Assembly (NCBI GenBank): GCA_026671195.1
Contig: JAPOHD010000027.1
Span: forward strand, 682,001 to 746,000
From: Draconibacterium aestuarii
GTDB lineage: Bacteria; Bacteroidota; Bacteroidia; Bacteroidales; Prolixibacteraceae
Reading direction: 5' to 3'
DNA length: 64,000 nt
Shown: one piece after another, positions 28,141-39,418 of the stretch
Numbering within the stretch: the first letter of the stretch is position 1
How the letters are laid out: each line of letters opens with the position of its first letter
The notes under the pieces: generated by a model
Databases searched by the model: none
The model's input: only the letters and a program-made list of their open reading frames with translations
Told to the model about the DNA's origin: nothing
Program-made: the position numbers and the translations under genes

Positions 28141-31100
28141 ATGAATAAAATTTTTAAGAATGGCATAGCTGTGCATTCACGGCTTGTCAAAAAAACATTC
28201 CTTATTATGAGGCTAACGGTCATCCTGCTTATGTCTGCTATATTTGCATCTGCTGCAAGTAGCTATTCGCAAAACGCAAAATTTTCAATGCAATTAAATA
28301 ATGTAGCACTAAAACAGGTGTTTCATGAAATTGAAAAGTCAAGCGAATTTATAATTGTTTATTCCGACGATATTGTAAATGCCAATCAAAAAGTGGATGT
28401 TGAAGTTGATAATGTTGGCGTTGAAAATGTGCTTGAACAGGCATTGGAAGAAACAAATCTGACCTATAAAATCAGCGACAGGCAAATTGCAATCACTAAA
28501 AAGATGGGATCGGTTTTAATAAATATCGATCAGCAAAAGAAAACGATTAACGGATTGGTAAATGATTCGAACGGTGAGCCATTGCCCGGAGTAACCATTG
28601 TAGTAAAGGGAACTACTATTGGCACTGTAACCAATTTCGATGGAAATTTTACACTGGAAATTCCTGCCGACGCCGAGATTCTTTCCTTCTCTTTTGTTGG
28701 TTTCCAAACCCAGGAGATTTCAATTGGAACACAAACACTTTTTAATATTACCTTGATAGAAGATGTTCTGCAATTGGATGAGGTTATTGCAGTTGGTTAC
28801 GGCGTTCAGCGAAAAATCGACCAAACCGGAGCAACCAACCGCTTAACCGAGGAGAATATGAATAAAAGTATCGCAACTTCTCCGGTTGAAATGATGCAGG
28901 GACGGGTCTCTGGTGTAAACATTACTCAAAACAGTGGTGAGCCCGGTTCCGGAATGACTGTTCGTATTCGTGGAAATAACTCCATTCGTTCAGGTCAGGA
29001 GCCACTTTATGTGGTCGACGGTATTCCTTTGGATAATGCAGATATTACTCCAAACGGAGGTACGGCAGCCGGTATTAACGAAGCCGGTAATAAAAACCCA
29101 ATTGCATTTTTGAATCCGGAAGACATTGAATCGATTGATATTTTGAAAGATGCTTCTTCCACTGCCATTTATGGTGCACGTGGTGCAAATGGTGTTGTAC
29201 TTATTACTACTAAAAAAGGTAAAAAAGGCGAAGGAACATTGTCGTATGATGGGTATACCGGTATCTCTCAAATCAGGGAGAAAATGGATATTTTAAGTGC
29301 CGAACAGTTCCGCTCGTACCGAAAAGCTGATGGCGGTTCATTGCTCGACAAAGGAGCAAGTAATGATTGGCAGGATGAAATCTACCAAAACGGAATTCTT
29401 CAAAGCCATAATCTTTCGTTTGGAGGAGGTACCGATAAATTTACCTATCAAACATCGGTGGGCTATCTCGATCAGGAAGGTATTGTTGAAACAACAGGAA
29501 TTGAAAAATTCAATGGTCGGGTGAAAGTTTCGCAGGAAGCATTCGACGGGAAATTAAATATAGGTGCCAGCTTAATTGCATCGCATGTTACCGATACACG
29601 TGCCCCTATTTCTGAAACCGGTGGTTTTGAAGGCGACCTTATTTTAACATCGTTAAAACTGAATCCAACTTACCCGATTTACAATACCGACGGTTCGTAT
29701 TATCAGCACGACAAAGACCAACGTAACCCGGTTGCGATGTTAGATCTTGTTGACGACGAAACTCAAACCGATCGTATTTTGGCGAATATGTCAGCAGAAT
29801 TTGAAATCATAAAAGACCTGAAATACAAAATGAATCTTGGGTTCGATCGTACCGTTGCCGAACGCCGCGTAAATCAGGATAAAGAACTGATTTATTTGTC
29901 GAATAAAGGGGAGGCTGATATCAACAATATTACTGCCAACAATAAACTGATTGAGAACTATTTTACCTACTTAAAAGATTTTGACGAACACAAGTTTAAC
30001 TTTCTGGCAGGTCATGCATACCAGTATATTAAGGTAACCACCAGCGAAACGAATGTAAATGGTTTTGAGGTGGATGACATTAAATACACCGATAACCTGC
30101 AATACGGTAATTTCTCTTCGGCAACTGTAAATTCATCGGCCTACGAACGCGAATTGCAATCGTTTTTTGGAAGAATAAACTACAACTACAGAGATAAATA
30201 TTTAGTAACGGTTAATGCCCGTGCCGATGGTTCCTCGAAATTCGGAAAAAACAGCAAATACGGTTTTTTCCCATCAGCTGCTATTGCCTGGCGTGCTTCA
30301 GAAGAAGACTTCTTCCAGGGAATGGATAACCTGAGTAATTTGAAAGTTCGTTTGGGCTGGGGTTTAACCGGTAACCAGGAAATCCCTGATAAAATTTCCT
30401 TATTGTCGGTAGGTACCGAACCTTCGGCTAATGGTTATTTTAACGGCACACTTTCGCCTGGAATCACTTTCTTGCGCACTCCAAATCCGGATGTACAGTG
30501 GGAAACAACCATGCAAACCAACTTTGGTATCGACTTCGGATTTTGGGAAAACCGTTTAACAGGTACTCTGGATTTATTCAATAAAACAACTGAAGACGTA
30601 TTGTTGGAAGTACCGGCAAAAGCACCAGCGGCAACGCAAACACAATGGCAAAACGTTCCCGATCTGAAAATTGTGAACAACGGTATTGAAATTGGCTTGA
30701 ATGGCTTGTTGGTCGATAAAAAAGATTTCACCTGGGATATGGGTGTCAACTTTGCATACATCAGTAACGAAGTTAAAGACCTCCCGGTTAAACTTATTGA
30801 AACCGGTAATGCCAGCGGACAAGGTTTGTCGGGCACACGTGTTCAGATTATTACCAATGGTCAGCCTATCGGAACTTTCTACGGAATGGTTTACGAAGGG
30901 TTGGATTCGGATGGAATGGCTGTGTATAAAAAAGATGCTGAAGGAAACGAAGTAAAAGAATATTTGGGAACTGCACTTCCCGATTTTACTTACAGTTTAA
31001 GTACTTCAATAAATTGGAAACGTTTCGATTTCAGAATGTTTTGGTATGGTTCATCGGGCAACAAAGTGTACAACAACACTGCAAATGCCTTGTTTCTGAA

Positions 31101-31446
31101 AGGGCCTCTCGACAAAGGAAACAACGTAACTGTTGCTGTATTAAATTCTAACGAGAGTCCGGAGAACTCAAATGCATTCTCTTCACGTTTTATCGAAAAT
31201 GCATCGTTCCTGAGACTTTCGAACATAACAGTGGGCTACACGCTCGATACTAAAAATATTGAATGGCTCGGAAAAGCAAGACTTTACGTAACAGGTAATA
31301 ATTTACTGGTATTTACCGACTACACTGGTTTCGATCCTGAAGTTAGTGTTGATGCCAGTGAAAATGGTGTTCCTTCAATGGGAATCGATTATACCTCGTA
31401 TCCAAAACCAAGAACTTTTACTCTTGGCGTAAACATTCAATTTTAA
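28141..31446 (+). CDS. SusC-type transporter with STN signalling domain (ECF/FecR-controlled)
   Basis: 1101 residues. A long signal region (to about residue 44, SYSQ) is followed by an STN domain (about 50-120, FSMQLNNVALKQVFHEIEKSS), a carboxypeptidase-like domain (LPGVTIVVKGTTIGTVTNFDG), EVIAVGYGVQRK, the plug (VRIRGNNSIRSGQEPLYVVDG) and the barrel. The STN domain is the part that talks to FecR, matching the two genes upstream. The substrate is unknown; the GH130 gene downstream hints at mannosides. SusD follows after 21 bp. Confidence 0.96.
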   Translation: MNKIFKNGIAVHSRLVKKTFLIMRLTVILLMSAIFASAASSYSQNAKFSMQLNNVALKQVFHEIEKSSEFIIVYSDDIVNANQKVDVEVDNVGVENVLEQALEETNLTYKISDRQIAITKKMGSVLINIDQQKKTINGLVNDSNGEPLPGVTIVVKGTTIGTVTNFDGNFTLEIPADAEILSFSFVGFQTQEISIGTQTLFNITLIEDVLQLDEVIAVGYGVQRKIDQTGATNRLTEENMNKSIATSPVEMMQGRVSGVNITQNSGEPGSGMTVRIRGNNSIRSGQEPLYVVDGIPLDNADITPNGGTAAGINEAGNKNPIAFLNPEDIESIDILKDASSTAIYGARGANGVVLITTKKGKKGEGTLSYDGYTGISQIREKMDILSAEQFRSYRKADGGSLLDKGASNDWQDEIYQNGILQSHNLSFGGGTDKFTYQTSVGYLDQEGIVETTGIEKFNGRVKVSQEAFDGKLNIGASLIASHVTDTRAPISETGGFEGDLILTSLKLNPTYPIYNTDGSYYQHDKDQRNPVAMLDLVDDETQTDRILANMSAEFEIIKDLKYKMNLGFDRTVAERRVNQDKELIYLSNKGEADINNITANNKLIENYFTYLKDFDEHKFNFLAGHAYQYIKVTTSETNVNGFEVDDIKYTDNLQYGNFSSATVNSSAYERELQSFFGRINYNYRDKYLVTVNARADGSSKFGKNSKYGFFPSAAIAWRASEEDFFQGMDNLSNLKVRLGWGLTGNQEIPDKISLLSVGTEPSANGYFNGTLSPGITFLRTPNPDVQWETTMQTNFGIDFGFWENRLTGTLDLFNKTTEDVLLEVPAKAPAATQTQWQNVPDLKIVNNGIEIGLNGLLVDKKDFTWDMGVNFAYISNEVKDLPVKLIETGNASGQGLSGTRVQIITNGQPIGTFYGMVYEGLDSDGMAVYKKDAEGNEVKEYLGTALPDFTYSLSTSINWKRFDFRMFWYGSSGNKVYNNTANALFLKGPLDKGNNVTVAVLNSNESPENSNAFSSRFIENASFLRLSNITVGYTLDTKNIEWLGKARLYVTGNNLLVFTDYTGFDPEVSVDASENGVPSMGIDYTSYPKPRTFTLGVNIQF

Positions 31447-31467
31447 TCACCTTAAAAAGAAAGAAAA

Positions 31468-33015
31468 ATGAAACTAAAAAAATATATCATATTCATTCTA
31501 GTGCTTACGCTTACAGGAATGTTTTCGTGTACCGATTTAGAAGAAACTGTTTTGGATGAGCAACTGGGAACCGATCTTGTAAACAATCCTGATAACATTG
31601 AGGCGCTGATTAATCCTCCTTACGGAAGTTTGCGCAGAACCATTGAATGGTACGATTACTGGGCATTGCAGGAAGTCTCTACCGATGAAGTTATTATTCC
31701 GACCCGTGGAACCGACTGGTACGATAACGGCGATTGGCAACAATTACATTTACAAACCTGGACTGCCGACCACGGACGCATGAAAAACGTGTGGGAAGCG
31801 TTAAGCCAGGGAATGTCGCGTGCCAATACTGCCATTTATTACATCGGCCAATTCGATCAGGATGCAACAACCGAGCAGTTTATTAACGAAGCCCGTTTTT
31901 TACGTGCTTATTTTATGTACCTGATTAACGATTTGTACGGGCAAGTACCTTTCCGCGAAGCCGATGAGTTGGATTTTTCGATATCTCCAACTGTTTTATC
32001 AAGGAAAGAAGCTGCCGACTATATTATTGCTGAATTAAAAGCAATTCTTCCGAATTTGAAAACCAAAAGTGCAGTCGGTTCTGAAAGAGTAACGCAGGGA
32101 GCTGCCAAAGCTTTACTGGCAAAGGTTTATTTAAATTACGAAGTGTATGCCGGTGAAGCCAAATGGACTGAAGCAATTCAGTATTGCGACGAATTAATTA
32201 ACTCTGAGAATTATGCGGTTGCCGACGATTACTGGACCATGTTCCAGAAGGATGTAGTGGACCATCCTGAATTTATTTTACGTGTTCCGATGGACGACAA
32301 GGTGGATATGGGAAGTGGTAGTGTATGGGTTAACTTTACTTTGCATTATGCCCAGACTTTCGGAAATATTACCAGTTTGTGGAATGGTCCTTCAACAACC
32401 AAAACTTTTTTTGAAACCTGGGACCAGGAAAACGATGTGCGTTTTTACGACGATAGAAATATTGACGAACTTGGTTTTAACCAGGGATTTATGGTTGGGC
32501 AGCAATATGGAGTTGATGGTACTGCATTGGAGCAAAGAAACGGTGATCCGTTGATTTTTGTGCCAGAAATTAATTTGGGTAGTTCGCCCGAAAATGCGGG
32601 TATCAGAGTAAATAAATTTGCTCCGAATGCAAACACCGAAAGGCAGTTTTCGTCGCCTAACGATGTGCCGATTATGCGTATTTCGGATATTTACCTAATG
32701 CGTGCTGAAGCAAAACTACGCAATGGTGATGCCAACGGAGCATTGACTGATGTAAACTATATTCGCGAAAGAAGAAGTGCGGCCGGAAAAACGTTACCGG
32801 TATTAAGCGCGGTTACTTTAGACAATATTCTGGATGAACGTGGCTTTGAATTGTATTGGGAAGGACTACGTCGTCAGGATTTGGTGCGTTTTGGAAAATT
32901 TGGCGATGCCTGGCAGGAAAAACCTGCTACCGATGCTACAAAAGCACTGTTCCCTCTGCCAACTTCGGCAGTTGATGTAAATGAAAACTTAACCCAGAAT
33001 CCTGGGTATAATTAG
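31468..33015 (+). CDS. SusD/RagB-type lipoprotein (second locus)
   Basis: 515 residues with a lipobox (GMFSC, cysteine 21), then TDLEETVLDEQLG. It has the usual SusD helical features, including ISDIYLMRAEAKLRNGDANGAL, and ends LFPLPTSAVDVNENLTQNPGYN. It is the surface glycan-binding partner of the SusC directly upstream. A strong terminator follows, so the GH130 gene is probably in its own transcript. Confidence 0.95.
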   Translation: MKLKKYIIFILVLTLTGMFSCTDLEETVLDEQLGTDLVNNPDNIEALINPPYGSLRRTIEWYDYWALQEVSTDEVIIPTRGTDWYDNGDWQQLHLQTWTADHGRMKNVWEALSQGMSRANTAIYYIGQFDQDATTEQFINEARFLRAYFMYLINDLYGQVPFREADELDFSISPTVLSRKEAADYIIAELKAILPNLKTKSAVGSERVTQGAAKALLAKVYLNYEVYAGEAKWTEAIQYCDELINSENYAVADDYWTMFQKDVVDHPEFILRVPMDDKVDMGSGSVWVNFTLHYAQTFGNITSLWNGPSTTKTFFETWDQENDVRFYDDRNIDELGFNQGFMVGQQYGVDGTALEQRNGDPLIFVPEINLGSSPENAGIRVNKFAPNANTERQFSSPNDVPIMRISDIYLMRAEAKLRNGDANGALTDVNYIRERRSAAGKTLPVLSAVTLDNILDERGFELYWEGLRRQDLVRFGKFGDAWQEKPATDATKALFPLPTSAVDVNENLTQNPGYN

Positions 33016-33036
33016 TAACATTTAGTTCGAATAACA

Positions 33037-33068
33037 GGATCCATTGCCGGTTTGCCGGCAATGGATCC
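33037..33068 (+). terminator. Terminator after the second susCD pair
   Basis: A perfect 14-bp stem (arms 33037-33050 and 33055-33068) with a TTTG loop, followed by TTTTT. Confidence 0.9.
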
Positions 33069-33204
33069 TTTTTACTACTCACAAAAGGAGAATTTCTGCA
33101 GATGTTCATCTCAGAGTACGGCACTAATTTCTGTAAACTAATTTTTCTTGTCAATACAATCTGTAATCGATTGAGTTATTTTCATTCAAAAAAAATACGT
33201 CGAT

Positions 33205-34344
33205 ATGAGGAATCTAATTTTAATGATTGTTTGTCTTGTTATGCTTGTGCAGTGTACAAGTGTAAATGAAAAAGACGATCGCGGGTTTTTAGTCCCGTTT
33301 GTGAAGAATCCGGATGTGAATCCCTGTCTTGAGCCGTCGAATGAATTAAGTTTTGTTTGTCCTGTTCTGAATAAAAATGTGAGTTGGGAAGAAAAAGATG
33401 TTTTTAATCCGGCGTGTGTTGTAAAAGGTGATACCTTGTTTTTGCTTTATCGTGCAGAAGATATTTTGGGAAAATACCAGGGTACGTCGCGAATCGGATT
33501 GGCGTACAGTCTCGATGGGTATCATTTTACAAAAGAACCGAAACCAGTCCTGTTTCCGGAGAATGATGATTTTAAAATTTATGAATGGGAAGGAGGGTGC
33601 GAAGATCCTCGTTTGGTTGAAGGTGAAGATGGTAGGTATTATTTATATTATACAGCCTACGACGGCGATAAAGCACGACTTTTTGTTGCTTCATCGGTTG
33701 ACTTAAGGCATTGGACCAAATACGGATCAATATTTAAAGCGGCAGGCGATAAGTATGTAAACATGTGGTCGAAAGCCGGTGCTGTGGTTTGCCAGCAAAA
33801 GGAAGGTCAGTTGATGGCCACAAAAATTAAAGGAAAATACTGGATGTTTTGGGGCGAATCAAATATATATATGGCCACTTCAGAGAACCTGGTTGATTGG
33901 GAACCTGTGTTAGAGACTGATCAGGAGAAAATGCAACTGGATACCATGCGGGATTATACTACAGCCTTTAAGATTCTCTTTTCAACACGAGAAGGTAAAT
34001 TCGATAGTGAGCTGGTAGAGCCCGGACCTCCGGCAGTAATAACCGAAAAGGGCATTTTGTTTATTTACAACAGTAAGAATAGTCCTGTTTATGGAGATAA
34101 AATCCTTGCTCCGGGCACTTACGCAGCAGGTCAAATTATCCTTGATGAAAATGATCCAACCAGGGTCATTGATCGTATGGAGGATTATTTTATTACACCC
34201 GATCAACCTTATGAAATTACAGGGCAGGTGAATAATGTTTGCTTTGTTGAAGGACTGGCGTATTTCAGAAATAAATGGTTGTTGTACTACGGAACTGCCG
34301 ATTCGAAAATTGCAGTGGCTGAGTCAGCAAAAAGTCTGAAATAA
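33205..34344 (+). CDS. GH130 beta-mannoside phosphorylase/hydrolase, lipoprotein
   Basis: 379 residues with a lipoprotein-like signal (CLVMLVQC). The GH130 core is clear: VFNPACVVKGDTLFLLYRAED, SRIGLAYSLDGYHF, the hallmark EGGCEDPRLVEGEDGRYYLYYTAYDG, and ELVEPGPPAVITEKGILFIYNSKN. The family acts on beta-mannosides, by phosphorolysis in many members and by hydrolysis in some exported ones. An exported lipoprotein favours hydrolysis because phosphate sugars would be lost outside the cytoplasm; this is inference. It follows the ECF-controlled susCD pair and may share its substrate. Confidence 0.88.
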   Translation: MRNLILMIVCLVMLVQCTSVNEKDDRGFLVPFVKNPDVNPCLEPSNELSFVCPVLNKNVSWEEKDVFNPACVVKGDTLFLLYRAEDILGKYQGTSRIGLAYSLDGYHFTKEPKPVLFPENDDFKIYEWEGGCEDPRLVEGEDGRYYLYYTAYDGDKARLFVASSVDLRHWTKYGSIFKAAGDKYVNMWSKAGAVVCQQKEGQLMATKIKGKYWMFWGESNIYMATSENLVDWEPVLETDQEKMQLDTMRDYTTAFKILFSTREGKFDSELVEPGPPAVITEKGILFIYNSKNSPVYGDKILAPGTYAAGQIILDENDPTRVIDRMEDYFITPDQPYEITGQVNNVCFVEGLAYFRNKWLLYYGTADSKIAVAESAKSLK

Positions 34345-34489
34345 CGAATAATATTGGGTTACGACAGAAAAAATATTCGGCACGCACTTTTCTGCTTTAA
34401 TACAAATGGATAGGTATAATTGAAAAGCACGTGCCACCTTTAAAAGTACTTTTCCCGGTGAGGCCGGGATTGGTTTTACGAATAATCTG

Positions 34490-34513
34490 AGCCACCGGAA
34501 TCTTCCGGTGGCT
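34490..34513 (+). terminator. Terminator after GH130
   Basis: A perfect 11-bp stem (arms 34490-34500 and 34503-34513) with a 2-nt centre, followed by TTTT. It lies about 145 bp after the GH130 stop. The stretch between holds no ORF. Confidence 0.85.
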
Positions 34514-34673
34514 TTTTAACCCGAAATATGCATTCGGAAATTTATTACGCCTTGGAATTGCTTCAAAACAAGTCGTTTCACTAACTTTCTTCCACTCACC
34601 AGAACGTTGCTATGCCTTGTTTCAGAAAGTTCTTGTTTTGTTGCATTTTCAATGCTTAATAAATGAATGATGA

Positions 34674-34799
34674 AAAAGATTCTATCGCTCTATTGTATTA
34701 CGCTTAGAATGACAACAAGTTAGGGTTGAACGAAAGCCCTTAAAGCCTGTCATCCCGAAGCGTAGCAAGGAATCTGTTCAGAATCTAGTGGACACTACT
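34674..34799. mobile_element. MITE-like interspersed repeat, short form
   Basis: Two flanking modules in opposite orientation. The left module holds a reverse GTCATTCTAAGCGTAATAC-like segment ending in AGAATGACAAC. The right module reads GTCATCCCGAAGCGTAGC, then GGAATCTGTTCAGAAT, then TAGTGGACACTAC. The same two modules recur at 57419-57640 in the other orientation. No ORF is inside, so any mobility would depend on an enzyme encoded elsewhere. The right end abuts the 21-bp array that follows. Confidence 0.55.
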
Positions 34800-34805
34800 A
34801 TTTCC

Positions 34806-35065
34806 GAGCAACAAATAGATCGTAACGAGCAATATAAAATATAAAACGAGTAACATAAAACAATAAACGAGCAAAGTAAATAGATAAACGAGCAAAGTAA
34901 ATTGGTAAACGAGTAAATGAAATAGGCAAACGAGCAATGCTCGTCAGCCATAAATTGTTGCTCGTATAGTATATTCTTTAGCTCGATATATAATATTATT
35001 TACTCGTAACTAAATAAAAGTAGCTCGTTAGCTACTATTGGTTACTCGCTTGTAAATATGAGCTG
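34806..35065. repeat. Mirrored array of 21-bp units (7 forward, 6 reverse)
   Basis: Forward GAG cores (ACGAGCAAAGTAAAT-like) start at 34806, 34827, 34848, 34869, 34890, 34911 and 34932. Reverse CTC cores (TTTACTCGT-like) start at 34940, 34961, 34982, 35003, 35024 and 35045. Every step within each half is exactly 21 bp. The switch point is the palindrome ACGAGCAATGCTCGT. Between units only the core is conserved. Stops break every frame, so it is non-coding. It lies between the 3' ends of two convergent genes. Confidence 0.85.
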
Positions 35066-35094
35066 CATAAATACAAAATTACACTTATCAGATC

Positions 35095-37242
<2,148 letters not shown>

Positions 37243-37326
37243 TTAGCCAGAATAAAGTTTAAATAATCTTTAAGTATTGGCATTTGTTAGTATAAATAAT
37301 TCAGATTAAGCTGTTAAAAATCAATG

Positions 37327-37336
37327 CAAACGTTTG
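37327..37336. promoter_or_regulatory. CAAACGTTTG palindrome upstream of GH97
   Basis: A perfect 10-bp palindrome in the context TGCAAACGTTTGAA, about 100 bp upstream of the GH97 start. AAACGTTT centres are typical of LacI-family operators. No LacI-type regulator is in the window, so the match is only suggestive. Confidence 0.3.
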
Positions 37337-37440
37337 AAATGGATTGATTTTTTTTTGCTCCTTCTTTCTTATTTATTCAAAAATGAAAGAATACGAATAC
37401 TACCTCTAAAATCGGGTAATTTGTGTAGGTGCGATGTGGT

Positions 37441-38178
37441 CTACGTTCTGGACTCCCAAAGCAATTTTGCCTTTATCAATTCGGCTCCGTCGCTTTCGCG
37501 AACAACACTGCAAAGATGGTTATTATTATCCAGAAATTGTTTCTTCACACCCAGGCTGTCATCAGGAATACCTTCTTTGGCAAAGTTTATCTCAAATTCA
37601 ACCAATTCATTTTTCTCATGAAAATCAAAATCGTAGCTGTCGATAATTCGTTCCAGGTACCGGCCGCTGTTAAAATGCTGGTTAATATCGATTTCGTTAA
37701 ACAGGGCAGGGGTAAAGGTAAGTTCCTCCGATGATTTTGGTGGGCGGACTTTTCCGGCAGTTTGTTCAAAAACACGTTCTCCGTTTAAAGGAATATCCTT
37801 TAAGTCTTCCATCCGGATAATACGTTTTGTTTTTGCATCGAGCACCAGCCAGCTGGTAGTTGCCTGAATAATACTTTCTCCTTTGTCATCCAGAAACTCA
37901 ATGTCGCGCAGGGCAAGCAATCCTTCCACACCAACCGGCCAGGTTTCCATTGTAAATTTTTCTCCCCATTTGGGGCGCCTTTTTATTTTAACCAGGAGCC
38001 GCGATAAAACCCAGAATTGCTGTTCTTTTTTGAGGTTATCGAATCCGAATCCCAAAATTTCGGCATGTTCCCAGGCAATATCCTGGATTTGCCAAAACAG
38101 AAATGAGGTGGATAATTTGCCAAAACGGTTTACGAAGTACGATTTGGTGGTGAGGTGTTGTTTGTGTTTCATTGTCAT
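37441..38178 (-). CDS. Acyl-ACP thioesterase (FatA/FatB-like double hotdog)
   Basis: 245 residues from the ATG at 38178; a later ATG at 38172 is also possible. It matches the bacterial acyl-ACP thioesterase family: SFLFWQIQDIAWEHAEILGFG, WVLSRLLVKIKRRPKWGEKFTMETWPVG, then DINQHFNSGRYLERIIDSYDF with the N-x-H-x-x-x-x-Y active-site pattern of the second hotdog. It releases free fatty acids from acyl carrier protein in the cytoplasm. It is divergent from map. Confidence 0.9.
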   Translation of the reverse strand: MTMKHKQHLTTKSYFVNRFGKLSTSFLFWQIQDIAWEHAEILGFGFDNLKKEQQFWVLSRLLVKIKRRPKWGEKFTMETWPVGVEGLLALRDIEFLDDKGESIIQATTSWLVLDAKTKRIIRMEDLKDIPLNGERVFEQTAGKVRPPKSSEELTFTPALFNEIDINQHFNSGRYLERIIDSYDFDFHEKNELVEFEINFAKEGIPDDSLGVKKQFLDNNNHLCSVVRESDGAELIKAKLLWESRT

Positions 38179-38411
38179 AATTAGATCGCTGGAAGCAAGG
38201 AGCACGAAGTTGGAAGATGGAAATTACGCTTAAACTCTTCCGGAACAAACGCACCGATGCCGTTTATAAATCTTATTAACCAAAAGTATTGTCTTGCTGC
38301 TATGTGCTTCCGACTTCTGACTTCCGGCTTTGTTAAACTTTTCTGCAAATTTATTGTTCAGTTTTGAAAATCAATTACAAATGTTCAATTTTGCGCAATA
38401 TTTTAAGTTTT

Positions 38412-39191
38412 ATGGGAAAGATTATAATTAAAACACCTGAACAAATTGAAGGAATCAGACAAAGTTCGAAACTGGCTGCAAAAACATTGGATTTTGCCGA
38501 GCAGTTTGTTAAAGCAGGTGTAAATACTGAATTTATTGACGATAAAATTGAGGAGTTCATTCTTTCCCATGGGGCAATTCCTGCAACCAAGGGATACAAC
38601 GGTTACCCCAAATCGAGTTGTATTTCGCTGAACAACGTAATTTGCCACGGAATTCCTTCAAAAAAAACCATTCTGAAAGAAGGCGATATTCTGAACATCG
38701 ATATTACTACCATTTTAAATGGATATTTTGGCGATACATCGCGAATGTTTACCGTAGGGGAAGTTACCCCGGTTGCCAATGAATTAATTGATACCGCCTG
38801 GCACTGCCTCGATTTGGGGATTGAGCAGGTAAAACCCGGCAATCGGTTTGGAAATATTGGTTTTGTAATCAGCCGCTATGCCAAAGCAAAAGGATTTAGT
38901 GTGGTGTACGAATTTTGCGGGCATGGTGTGGGTATTGAGTTTCACGAAGAGCCACAGGTTGACCATGCCTCGCGACGTAACACCGGGCCTGAAATGAAAC
39001 CGGGAATGACGTTTACCATTGAGCCGATGATCAACCAGGGAAAACCAAAGGCTGTTATCGATAAAAACGATGGATGGACAGCGCGCACCATCGATAATCA
39101 ATTGTCGGCACAGTTTGAACACACGATTTTGGTTACCGAAACCGGCTACGAAGTGCTTACTGATGTGCACGATGAGTATGAGATAACCTGA
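38412..39191 (+). CDS. map: Type I methionine aminopeptidase
   Basis: 259 residues from the ATG at 38412 (MGKIIIKTPEQIEGIRQSSKLAA). An earlier in-frame ATG at 38364 adds 16 residues not typical of the family. Metal-binding and active-site stretches are present: ICHGIPS, ILNIDITTILNGYFGDTSRMF, EFCGHGVGIEFHEEPQV, GMTFTIEPMIN, and QFEHTILVTETGYEVLT. It removes the initiator methionine from nascent proteins and is usually essential. Confidence 0.96.
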   Translation: MGKIIIKTPEQIEGIRQSSKLAAKTLDFAEQFVKAGVNTEFIDDKIEEFILSHGAIPATKGYNGYPKSSCISLNNVICHGIPSKKTILKEGDILNIDITTILNGYFGDTSRMFTVGEVTPVANELIDTAWHCLDLGIEQVKPGNRFGNIGFVISRYAKAKGFSVVYEFCGHGVGIEFHEEPQVDHASRRNTGPEMKPGMTFTIEPMINQGKPKAVIDKNDGWTARTIDNQLSAQFEHTILVTETGYEVLTDVHDEYEIT

Positions 39192-39362
39192 TTCTGTTTC
39201 TGTCATTTCGACGAAGCATGAGGAGAAACAGGGCGAGAGAGATCGATATTCTGTTTCCGAAATACACGTAGTCGTTCAAAATAAATCAGAACATTAGTGT
39301 TTTTAAAAAATCTCTTTGCGTCTTCGTGCCTTTGTGTTGAGTACGAAAGTTACCACTATAAA

Positions 39363-39395
39363 AAAACCGCCATCCTTTTCAGAATAAGCGGCTTT
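39363..39395 (-). terminator. Probable terminator of the acidic repeat protein gene
   Basis: A short stem with one mismatch (arms 39363-39370 and 39388-39395) followed on the minus strand by a run of T. It lies 24 bp beyond the stop of the gene at 39419. Confidence 0.5.
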
Positions 39396-39418
39396 TCAAA
39401 AAATGAGGTATTCGCGTT

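Noticed and set aside
34749-34799. End of an insertion sequence
   Set aside because: No transposase fragment is found in any frame near either copy of the repeat, so it is treated as a non-autonomous repeat.
34806-35065. Possible CRISPR array
   Set aside because: Units are 21 bp with only a short degenerate core, there are no unique spacers between exact repeats, the orientation flips midway, and no cas genes are nearby.
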